Assembly: GCF_016097555.1 (NCBI RefSeq)
Contig: NC_054702.1
Span: 79,589,997 to 79,653,996, forward strand
Length of the DNA stretch: 64,000 nucleotides
From: Gigantopelta aegis
Lineage: Eukaryota; Mollusca; Gastropoda; Neomphalida; Peltospiridae
Reading direction: 5' to 3'
Positions 1 to 10,900 of this stretch are shown here, in pieces. The notes under the pieces are model-generated. The model was not told where the DNA came from. It did not search any database and was given only the letters and a program-made list of their open reading frames with translations. The translations under genes were made by a program, and so were the position numbers. How positions within the stretch are numbered: position 1 is the first letter of the stretch; each line of letters begins with the position of its first letter.

Positions 1-370
1 GGGAAAAAAATCTGGAAAAGTATACGTTGGATAGACAGACAGAAGGATGTAAACGAAACCTATAGACCCTTCCGGTTAAACCACAGCCAGGATAAACTTG
101 TATGTTTTCACCATCAACACTTCTCATTTATACTGTTTTAAAACAGATAACTGTAAGCATTCTTCTCTACCAAGCCCAAAACATGTTCACCTCTCATAAG
201 TTCAGGGGCAAAAATGTGTAGATAGCCACGAAAGTCAAACATAATCTGTAAAGGTACATGATAAAGCTATACACAAAATAGCAAGGCATTGTAACAAAAC
301 ATCCAGAAAACTATATGTGGGACAAGAAGGACAGACAGAAAACCTATAGTCTCCTATGGTTGGACATTTT
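1..370 (-). repeat. Interspersed repeat, unclassified
   Basis: The block around 215-340 reads, on the minus strand, like the block at about 31160-31320. Both share a 'TAGCTTTATCATGTA' core, a following 'GACTTTCRTGGC' and a 'GTCCCAYATGTA' stretch. No coding region or terminal repeats were seen, so the family is not identified. No gene was seen in this stretch. Confidence 0.45.
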
Positions 371-1097
371 AAGCAATCTTAGGCACAGTAAAGTTTATGA
401 ATTCACAATTTGGAGAATTCAGCAGCTGATTAACTGATGGTTATCAGGGCTCACCCTGGATCAAAAATACCTGTAGTCAAAATATTAGCCAAATGGAATT
501 TTTATTAGCCATATTGAAAATGCTTTAGCCAAATTTGTTTTAGGCAGTACTGTATAGAGTATTTATATATGAATATGAAAATATTTTTTTTTCAGCTAAT
601 TGTGTACAAACTGGAATAAATAGGAATAACAAAACCTCAATGGGGGTAGGGGCAGTTAATATATTACTTCGATTTTTTAGCGTGGGTGGGGTTGGGATGG
701 GGTTATGCAATATCTTCAGAGTTTGAAGCCAGTACCCCATACACACACACCCACTTCTAAGGCCTATGGCATTAAATTAACATACATACAGAAATATGGG
801 GGTGGGTTGGATGTTTATGGGTATTGTTGTTTTTTTCTTCTGTTTTTTTCCAAATAAAAATTCGAGAGCTTTTTTTTTATATATATATAGAGCTAATTAT
901 TTCTTTAAATAGCAATATTTATGTTAGTTTGAATTGCTTTTTTTTCTCTCTCTTTTTTTTTAAGTGACCCATCAATTCCCCACCACAAACAATTTCATAA
1001 TTTGTGCCATGTTGTTGCGGTTGATTTCAGCGTGGTGTTAAATTCTTGTTGTGATTTCTGCATACAAAATACCTCGGCTAAGAATGCCGACTCCATT

Positions 1098-1101
<4 letters not shown>

Positions 1102-1147
<46 letters not shown>
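1102..1147 (+). repeat. Poly(A) run of 46 bases
   Basis: An uninterrupted A run inside the outer element. It could be the tail of a retroposed sequence or a simple expansion; nothing identifiable lies beside it. Confidence 0.8.
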
Positions 1148-1149
<2 letters not shown>

Positions 1150-1471
1150 CAATAAAATACAAATTTACGGTCTTTTTAAAATCCGTCTAACTTATTAAAT
1201 GTCACCTAACAGTCTTACAATTTATATCTAAAATTATCTAACAAATATGATTATTGTAAACTAATTTTATTCAGTGTACATTTAACTGCTATTTGTATAA
1301 TTTAAATGCTGCATGTTCATTTCCGGCGATCGCGATCTGCATGCGTTCTCTCGACCATGGGTACGAAATTAACAAAGACAAAGGAATAAACAAAAACTGC
1401 AGTTAGGTATTCATTGATGCAAATAACTATTGTTTTTCTACAAATTTACATCAAGATTTACTTTTGCGTAA

Positions 1472-3381
1472 GGGGGCATACTTTTAGTATGTACGCATTT
1501 TGGGGGGGTGGGGGGGTTGAAAATTTAAGAGCCAATTTGCGTACGCCTGCGTACGGCGGGGGGGGGGGGGGGGGTGTTATTAGGGTAAAATTAAAAATAT
1601 ATATATAGTTAATTTGATTATTTAATGACGTTCTAGATCGTACCAATACGTCTAACAGCTGCTACGAAACAAGCACCCCTTTTGATGTGCCTTGAATATG
1701 AAATGAGGCTCTCAGATCATGACTTTGTAATTGCAGGAAACCATAAGCTAACCCCCTCTGTCTACGCAGGATGTGTCATACGTAAGCCGTCAGCAAGGTT
1801 GGATTTTGAGATATCCTATTCTGGCCCACTATACATAGCGATTAGAAGTGCCAAGCATGACAGCAGCACTGCTTTCACGCATGGTAAAGATTTCGAGACA
1901 CTAATGGAGTTGGACTCCTTCCAGGCTGTGGCAAAAACTGACGGTGTCATGAAGCCTATCGTCCTGGTGTTCACGGATGGAGGTCCTGATGAGAACCCCC
2001 GGTTTCCAAAGACACTCCAGGTTGCAATTCATCATTTCAAAGAGTTCAATCTAGATGTTACATCGCATTGACCACGGCACCCGGTCTATCAGCTTACAAC
2101 TTCGTGGAAAGACGAATGGCTCCCCTTAGCAAGGAGTTGGCTGGTATCATATTACCTCATGACGCTTGCGGTTCCCACTTGGACAGTTCAGGGGTGACTA
2201 TTGATGATGAGCTGGAAAGACGAAACTTTAGGAATGCGGCCGAAGTTCTTGCAGGCTTATGGAGCAATATGACCCTAGATGACTATCCAGTATTAGCAGA
2301 ATTCGTTGAAAATAAATCCTTGACTGTGAACGACATTGATGAAGCCTGGGTGGCGAAGCACTGTCGTATCAGCCAGTACACTCTCACCATTGTAAAGTGC
2401 GCCTCCGTCGGTTGCTGTGGGGAAATGCGTACATCGTGGACGGACATATTCCCTGGTCGTTTCCTGCCTGCCCCAGTACCAAAAAGGTCTTCTAATTCAG
2501 GGCCAGTTATTCCTGATCCGAAAGATGTCCGCCCAACAGATATGTATCCAAATCTATGGGAGAGAATGGCTTTGACATCGCGTGTACCCCAAGTACTCAA
2601 GATATACAAGGAGATCCCGTACGATTCATACTGCCCTACAATAATGAAGGACATTGATGGGCGTGTGTGCAAGAAGTGTGGAATCTATTTCCCATCAATA
2701 GCATCAGTGACCAGGCATCGCCGTGGAGGAGGGTGTACGGTTGAAACAATGGATGAAGGGCCGGATGTCTATGAGGCCATTCATGATGATCCTGAACACC
2801 TCAACGGCGACGCAGTCTTAACTGAGGAAGCAGAGCCTGTATTTGCACCGCCGATCTACAGAAATATTTTTGAGGCCCTTGGTGTACCTTGGGAGGCATT
2901 GGATGAATAACACTACAAATTTTCTCATTGATCTAGGCAGTCCTATTGTTTATCAATATTTTGTTGTCATGTGCCCCAAAAAGTTGTACCTACTGGTACT
3001 AAGTTCCGACTTTTAGGTTTATAGTTCCGAGTTAGTTCCAGTTTTATAGTTTTGTGATTAAATCATTAAACATGATTTGAAATTTTTTTGTAATTAAAAC
3101 AGAGCAGACGTTCCGGTTTATAATACATTTAGAAACATTTTATTCGTCGTCAAGCGTTGTTTAATACATTTGTACAATGAGCAGTATTCATTAATTATAG
3201 TATACCATGATGACATCAACGGTGGCATTGTCTACATTTACTGGTACTGACTGACGATCTTTTGCGTATGTACGCAAGGGGGGGTATGGGCACTGGCGTA
3301 CGCATGTGTACGGGGGAGGGGGGGGGGTGGGAGGGTTCAAAAAATCGGAAAATTGTGCGTACGTACTAAATGGATGACCCC
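1472..3381 (+). mobile_element. DNA transposon, about 1.9 kb, TAA target duplication
   Basis: The ends are 26-bp inverted repeats with four mismatches. They begin GGGG(G/T)CAT and end AGTAYGTACGCA (1472-1497; inverted at 3356-3381). TAA flanks both ends (1469-1471 and 3382-3384). Inside each end lie G runs and GTACGC motifs in inverted orientation. A 3-bp TAA duplication with G-rich ends is usual for PIF/Harbinger or ISL2EU-type elements, but the coding remnant was not matched to either by eye. It sits inside the hAT-like element 445-4064, so it inserted later. Confidence 0.6.
1682..2910 (+). pseudogene. Transposase-like coding remnant with C-terminal zinc-finger-like motif
   Basis: About 410 codons lie in two slightly overlapping frames (1682-2071 and 2068-2910), so the reading frame is broken once as it stands. 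The first part holds an acidic motif, VFTDGGPDENPRF, which looks like part of a DDE-type catalytic core. The second part holds AYNFVERRMAPLSKEL and HDACGSHLD. Near the C-terminus is CKKCGIYFPSIASVTRHRR, a C2-H-C-like zinc finger, followed by an acidic tail. The remnant fills most of the space between the inverted repeats of the 1.9-kb element, so it is read as that element's own transposase. I do not recognise the family. It could instead be a captured host gene, but its place between the repeats argues against that. Confidence 0.55.
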
Positions 3382-3461
3382 TAATCGTACTCTTTAATGT
3401 CCGCAACGATGTCTCTTGACACTCGGGTGTCAGCTGACTGAGGCGTGATGTATATTCCACC

Positions 3462-3612
3462 GAGAGCTGTTCAGTTCAGCCAACGAACGTTCTTCCTAAC
3501 GTTCGCGAACTATTTGATTGGTGTTCGTCGTGTCCATTTGGTTTAACATGAAGCGCACAAACCAGTCTAGCGAACGTTTTGTTTTCGCTCGGTCTGGCTG
3601 AACTCGGACCTT
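3462..3612. mobile_element. Possible small foldback element
   Basis: GTTCAGCCA near 3474 is answered by TGGCTGAAC near 3595, and the space between is full of GAACG/CGTTC pairs. It lies inside the outer hAT-like element. The boundaries are not sharp. Confidence 0.3.
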
Positions 3613-4308
3613 GAGATGGCCTACATGTCTTTCGGCCCTGAACTGGCATGTGTATTCTAATTGACATGCATTGTCGGTCTGTTTTTATTAGCCTACTTTG
3701 GTTCAAAGATTTTACAACGTAAAAATAACAAGTTACAGATTTTCCAGACATTGCTGTCATACATGTTGAATGCATGCCATTAAAATTAATAACCGTGATT
3801 ATTAAAATAAGCAAACATTATAAGGCCTACGCTGTATTCTGCATGACACCGTTTCTCGTTACCGGTCACGAGATCGCTATTACGCTAATTGAATATTTGG
3901 TAGTATTATTATGTTTGAGGTGTCGGATAGATTATGTAACCGTTTGTTCACACCAGAAGACAGAAAATGGCTTAGCCAGAATTTTAGCCACTTGCAAATT
4001 TTATTAGCCATTTTTTGTAAAAATTAGCCAATGGCTAATTTGGCTACCGACAGCGCGAGCCCTGGGTTATTCCTCAGTAAAAAGCTTTTAGCAAAAAAAA
4101 AATGTGTTAACTTATATGACATAAATTTCATAACTAGAAGCAACTGACATTAATTTGCACAATCTAGTGGATTTCTTTCCTATATTTCCAAAATGATGTT
4201 TGTTATTAGTATTTAGAGCCTCTATTTTTTACCATGAAAACTGAGATTGTCACAGAAAAGTTGAGCAAGCATCACAAAGATATTCCAGTTGTGGAGCACC
4301 AGGTAAAG

Positions 4309-4509
4309 AAAAAAAGGTTTTATTTAACGATGCACTCAACACATTTTATTAAGATTATATGGCATCAGACATATGGTTAAGGACCACACAGATATTGAGA
4401 GAGAAAACCAGCTGTCACCACTTCATAGGCTACTCTTTTCGATTAGCAGCAAGGGATCTTTTATATGACCCATCCAACAGACAGGATAATACAAACCATG
4501 GCCTTTGAG
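4309..4509 (-). mobile_element. SINE, family A body, head missing
   Basis: Carries 'TTTATTTAACGATGCACTCA', the ATATGGTTAAGGACCACA block and the GGGATCTTTTATATG block, read on the minus strand. A 15-bp target duplication GAGCACCAGKTAAAG flanks it (4294-4308 and 4510-4524). The tRNA-like head is absent, so this is a 5'-truncated copy. Confidence 0.8.
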
Positions 4510-4733
4510 GAGCACCAGTTAAAGACAATAACAAGCTCATACAAACTCTAACATCAAGAACGATGAACTGTACCAATTGTTTGGGGTGTTGTATTTTTTG
4601 AGGGGTGGGGATTTTTTTTCATTTAATTTTTACTTAATTTTTATTTCACTTTGCAACCTCACAGTGCAATGCCGAGTTAAAATGCCAACAGAGCAAGCAT
4701 CAATGGCTGCAACTCTGTGAAATGTTCACTCAC

Positions 4734-4917
4734 ATGTTTTGGTACATCTCCGTCTGACGGGAACTTGACACAGTTCCTGCACATCTTGGTGACTATGTCC
4801 TCTCTGAAGACCACGATCTCCTGCGTACAGTACTGGATTCGGCACGGGTTACTCGTGAACACTGCAGTCGGAACCTTTCTTTGCATCTCCTCTGTAACTG
4901 AATTTGGAATCGCAGGC
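4734..4917 (-). CDS. POLE2: POLE2 coding exon 13 (last one in the window)
   Basis: Encodes [40 protein letters not shown], then [18 protein letters not shown], nearly identical to vertebrate POLE2 here. Donor CAT|GTGAGT. The following exons (vertebrate [20 protein letters not shown] onward) were looked for on the minus strand of 1-4733 and not seen. Confidence 0.95.
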
Positions 4918-7900
4918 CTAAAATAAAGATTCAACAAATTAATGTTTTCGCAGAAAAAGTTAGGAATCAGAATAGAGTACTAAACTCAACATATGTATGT
5001 TTTGTTTGCTTCTTTTAGTATCAAGACCCATACTGACACATGTCGTTATGTTTATTTTTTCTATGTTTTTTACTTTATTAAACGGAAATCTTATTTTATA
5101 AATGTTACTTAACCTTCTGACTACTGCAGGCGAGATATCACTCTCAACATCATGCCAATCGACATACTGTATACAGTATACAGTGTATTTCCCCACTTCA
5201 TATTTCCAGCCCTTCTGTACATGACACTCACCGGAAAGATTTTTTCTTAACAGAAACAGTTTATTTTACAGCATGGTAGCTTTTGTTTGTTGTTTTTCAA
5301 TGGAAAATACATTGGAATTTTGAGTTCAAAAAGTTGTTTTCGGCAAGTATTTTCACTTGACAACAATGCCAGCATGTCGAGGTCATTTTCAGGGATCGAT
5401 AGCCAATTGTGACAGCTAATTTAATAATAAATTTGATCGTTTTACCAACAATAAAAATCACCAAATATTAGGATATGAATCGTAGTTCATTTTAAAAAAA
5501 GAAATTCCGGTCATAAAACCACTGTTATCGGGAATAATGGACAAATACTGGACAGCTGGCCACAAATGCCCATAAGTAAATGCGACTTTTAAATTATTTT
5601 GCCTAATTTTAATCACCGTTATCTGATCTAAAATATCATATAAATTACAAAAATCCATGGAAATAATACCTACCGATTCATATATGAACTTTTATATATT
5701 TATAAAACCAGGGGTGGGAATTGGTGAACTGTAAAAAAGAGGAAATCTAGAGGGGTCCCGGAATTTCTTGAAATCCTAGGTTAAAATCTGTGCAATCTGA
5801 CACATTTTGGAGGAAAGGATGATTAAAATGCAAGGAAACACAATGTTCCATGAGAGGAAAACAGCTGATGAGAGGAGAATTCCCACCCCTGTTAAACATT
5901 TAATTGACTATATGTGAGTAAAAATTATAAACTTGTACTTACTCAACGTGGTTTTTGTTAAAAATTAATCCAGTAGTTTAACGGTTAATACCTAACAGGC
6001 AACAAGGTTTGACTAGTGGACATGTACTGCCATTGGAATAACCTTCATTAAATCAATATTATTATTATTATTATATGCTAACTCATGAACTTTGTTTTTC
6101 ACTATTGAGTCACACATTTTGCAATAAAATGGATTAGTGGTTGAAACTCTTTCATTTAATTAAGGAACACCAAACAAATCGTGCTGTACTAGTTGAGTGT
6201 ATTCTTGGTTTGCAAATTGCAATCAACAGAGACTCTTGGTCAGAACAAATTCAGGGATCTATATTAGTGCATGTATCTTCAACCATATTTGTATGTCTAC
6301 AAGATGCCTACCGTGGTAATATTGTGGCTGGGCCAGGATCTCGGGGGCCAGGAACGAAAACAAAACGACTGTTTTCCTTCAACGACGGGAAGTCATTGAT
6401 TATTTCAGCCAAACTGTGAAATGATTCTGAAATGGATAGATGACATAACATTTACAAGATACTTTACTGGATAGCATTAAGTCAACTGAAATGCAAAAGG
6501 TTATGTGTGGAATGCACTAACAATAATATGAATGTCAATCAAAGATAATAGTTTCTCAGTTTCTTTTGTAGACTTGTTTTAAAAATTAGATAAAAGTTTG
6601 TTTTGTTTAATGACACAACCAGAGTACATTCATTTATTAATCACTGCCTATTTGATGTCAAATATTTGGTAATTCTGACATATAGTCTTAGAGAGGAAAC
6701 CCACTATATTTTTAAAGCAGAAGCAAGGAATCTTATATTATCACTTTTCCATATGCAGGACAGCACATGCCATGATTTTTGATATACCAGTAATGGGGCA
6801 CTGGGTGAGATAGGAAAAAACCTGATCAGAGAATGGGTCGACTGATGCCAAAATGCCTACCTACCTACAAGCCAAGCACTTCAGGCGAGTGTATAACTGC
6901 CCAAGTGGCACGTAGATCAGGCAGATCAGTGGTAGTGCTCACCTGAGGCACAATATGTTATAGCATTGATCTTCCTCGGCGAACATACCAGGTTTTTCAC
7001 ATTCCAAACCCTGCCTCCAAAACTATAAAACCTGTCATATATGCTGTCTTGTCTGTGAAAAGTGCATGTATAAAGATCCTTTGGTGCTATTTGACTGAAA
7101 TAGCCTACACTTCTACTGTTGCTATCAAAGCTATGTGTAGTAATAAACGCAAGCGGCTGTAATTTTAAAATACATCAGAGTGTTGTTTAACAAACATTCC
7201 TTTCCTTTAACGTAAGAGATAATTTTTGTCAGTTGAATACATCCAATGTTGTTGGCATAGAAATAAGTCGAGAATAGTCGTTCAAGTTACTGGGAGGTTA
7301 TGACATATCAATAACGTTTGCTGTTTAAATATAAATCTCACACACTTACAAGAACAGTAATATGAATGAATAATAAAGTATCTTTCTGAAGGAATTTTAA
7401 TGGGAATTGTAAATTTTAAATGTGTCAAAATCTATTCACTAAACTCTCACAATTTTGCTATCTCACATTGTTGTCTTAACAGACCCTAAGAGACCTTTGT
7501 CAATTAGGCCCCTGGGCCCTGTTCCACAAAGCGATCTTAGCCCTAAGATTACCTTAGGTGCATAGCTACCCTATGCACTTAAGTTGATCTTAGGGCTAAG
7601 ATTACCTTAGACGCATAGCTACCCTATGTACTTAAGTTGATCTTAGGGCTAAGATATCGCTTTTTGGAACAGGGCCCAGGTCCATAATTTATGGTAACCT
7701 GTACTTTTTGGAACGGGGCCCAGGTCCATAATTGATGGTAACCTGTACAAGGTTTATCAGGCACTATGCTCATTTTGATGTCTGATTTAAGTTAAAAAGA
7801 GCTGGTAAGAATACAGCTCCGACTATACTATTGCTATAATCTAAAAACATGAATAATTTACCTTTAAGCACCTGAGTGTGTTGGTTTCCATGAGGTGCCG

Positions 7901-10900
7901 ACGTAAAGTTGCCACATAACACAAAACAAGTAGGAGGAAATTCTGAATACCCTCTGAACAGTTCTTTCAACTTTTCCAAAACCTGAAACACAGTATTTTT
8001 CACATGTATCATAGACCTTTTTAAAAAGGAGATCTGTATACTTTTTTTATTTTTCAAAATCATACAAAAATTCCAAATTTTGTTGATGAGTTTTTGTAAG
8101 CTTTAAAATAAAATAGATTTGCATTGAAATATATATAAAATGATTTTTTTTAAATTCCAGAATTTCAATTAGTTCAACAGTTGGCATACAAGCCTGAGCT
8201 TCAAAATCTTTAATTCATGTTCAATAAGTGGAGATAATTATTCCATTTACTGCATTTTATCATCCATTAAAGGTTTTTGTAGGAGATATCGCTGGCACTA
8301 TAATTTGTGATATCTCCTGTGATATTCTCCTAGGAGATATCATTTCTTATAATCTTGACTGGTTAAATTTTAATCTCAAGACATTATTTTGTTACGTCAC
8401 TGTGAATGTTTCAGCACTAAACCTATCATTAGTGATGTCACGCCTCTGTCGTTCTGCTAGTTAACGAGTCTATCGCTGCCAAATATAGTGATATTCAACC
8501 CACATTACCGACATTGTTTACAATTGTCACAAATGAAAAGAATGATAATGGATGATAAAAAGAATACCTCCCTCATGTCTTGTGATATCATAATTTTTCA
8601 GCACCCGTTGATTTCTGATTTCATACTTTTATAAACACATGCTGATAAATTATGATATCACAAGACACTCGGGGACTATCCTCTATATCTCCCTTACCGT
8701 AACCTGGTCCAGCCAGACATGAGATAGAAAGACAATCATGGCATCTTCGTTTTCCTGTTACTGCATTATCTCCCTTACCGTAACCTGGTCCAGCCAGACA
8801 TGAGATAGAAAGACAATCATGGCATCTTCGTTTTCCTGTTACTGCATTATCTCCCTTACCGTAACCTGGTCCAGCCAGACATGAGATAGAAAGACAATCA
8901 TGGCATCTTCGTTTTCCTGTTACTGCATTATCTCCCTTACCGTAACCTGGTCCAGCCAGACATGAGATAGAAAGACAATCATGGCATCTTCGTTTTCCTG
9001 TTACTGCATTATCTCCCTTACCGTAACCTGGTCCAGCCAGACATGAGATAGAAAGACAATCATGGCATCTTCGTTTTCCTGTTACTGCATTATCTCCCTT
9101 ACCTTAACCTGGTCCAGCCAGACATGAGATAGAAAGACAATCATGGCATCTTCGTTTTCCTGTTACTGCATTATCTCCCTTACCTTAACCTGGTCCAGCC
9201 AGACATGAGATAGAAAGACAATCATGGCATCTTCGTTTTCCTGTTACTGCATTATCTCCCTTACCTTAACCTGGTACAGCCAGTCATGAGATAGAAAGAC
9301 AATCATGGCATCTGGCCTCAGACCACAATTAATTTCGCTATATGTTTCTATATAGCCTTAGTGGCCATAACATTTTTATTAATATCAGCAGGCCCGTGAA
9401 GTTTTGTATGTACCTTTGCTTGCATGGGGGACACATACCCTGAAAAGGACAACCCCTGTTGTCCAGCTCTTTCTCCCAGCATATTGGTTTAAACAGACCC
9501 ACCCTCTAAACCAGGCCGGAGTACACCCATTTTACACAAAAAGCACTACTTTTGCATGGGCCGGAATTACCACAAACAAGTCTTCAATGTCAGCAAGTTA
9601 CACATGTTTACAAACTACATGCTATCCCCTGTCAGTTCAGTCAAACAGTTGCCACTTCATAGCTGTCTGCCATGAAATAATCACAGTCAAACAGCAGACT
9701 ACTTGCGCGGTCAAATTTCCGGATTTTGGACAACCAAATGGGAAGATAACTGTAATCTGAGGCCATCTTCATTTTCCTGTTACTGCATTATCTCCCTTAC
9801 CGTAACCTGGTCCAGCCAGACATCGGAGAGAAAGACAATCATGGCATCTTCGTTTTCCTGTGACTGCATTATCTTTTGTTTTTCCTGTGACTGCTGCATT
9901 ATCTCCCTTACCTTAACCTGGTCCAGCCAGACATCGGAGAGAAAGACAATCATGGCATCTTTGTTTTCCTGTGACTGCATTATCTCCCTTACCTTAACCT
10001 GGTCCAGCCAGACATCGGAGAGAAAGACAATCATGGCATCTTCGTTTTCCTGTGACTGCATTATCTCCCTTACCTTAACCTGGTCCAGCCAGACATCGGA
10101 GAGAAAGACAATCATGGCATCTTCGTTTTCCTGTGACTGCATTATCTCCCTTACCTTAACCTGGTCCAGCCAGACATCGGAGAGAAAGACAATCATGGCA
10201 TCTTCGTTTTCCTCCTCTACCTGCTTCAGTCTCACCGATGCTTTTACATTAACAGACGAAGGTCCTCCAAAAAAGTTAACGTTACCAAAGTATGCTCTGT
10301 ATTAAAATAAAATATAACAGACTTTTAACAAACTGCTGAAGATGATTCACTAAACGACAACAAACTTTGTTTTGTTTAATGACACCACTCAAGCACATTG
10401 ATTTATCATTGGATGTATAGTTTTGACATATACTATAGTCTTAGAGAGGAAACATGCTACATTTTTCCATTAATAGCAAGGGACCTTTTATATGCACCAT
10501 CCACCAGACAGAATAACACATACCACAGCCTTTGATATACCAGTCGTGGTGCACTGGCTGGAATAAGAAATAGCCCAATGGGCCCACCGACAGGGATCGA
10601 TCCCAGACTGACAACACATCAAGCGAACACTTTACCACTCGGCTATGTCCCTTCCTTAATTACAACACTTCACAAAAGTGTTTCACTTATAAAGTCGAGG
10701 TTTCATGAATGAATGAATGAAAGAAAGAAAGAAAGAAAGAAATGTTTTATTTAACGACACACTCAACACATTTTATTTACGGTTATATGGCGTCAGACAT
10801 ATGGTTAAGGACCACATAGATTTTGAGAGGAAACCCGCTGTCGCCACTACATGGGCTACTCTTTCCGATTAGCAGCAAAGGATCTTTTATTTGCGCTTCC

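Larger units (their letters stand above)
445..4064. mobile_element. hAT-like inverted-repeat element, hosting a second element
   Basis: The ends match as inverted copies of CAGGGCTCRCSCTG (445-458 and 4051-4064). GGTTAT lies directly outside both ends (439-444 and 4065-4070), as a target duplication would. The subterminal 100 bp at each side carry repeated TTAGCCA motifs. CAGGG ends and short subterminal repeats suit the hAT superfamily. No hAT transposase is visible. About 1.9 kb of the interior is a different element (1472-3381), so the original was roughly 1.7 kb and probably non-autonomous. Confidence 0.6.

Noticed and set aside
1414-1646. Frames of 62-64 codons over G runs
   Set aside because: Glycine/proline runs come from the G tracts near the left end of the 1.9-kb transposon.
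1-4733. Search for the missing last POLE2 exons
   Set aside because: No minus-strand stretch matches the expected PLYVCPVYWAYDYAL or NPGSFPRSGFSFKVF segments; the region is almost all transposon.
9703-10305. 200-codon plus-strand frame with repeated [20 protein letters not shown]
   Set aside because: It is the opposite strand of the POLE2 exon 10 array; the minus strand matches POLE2.
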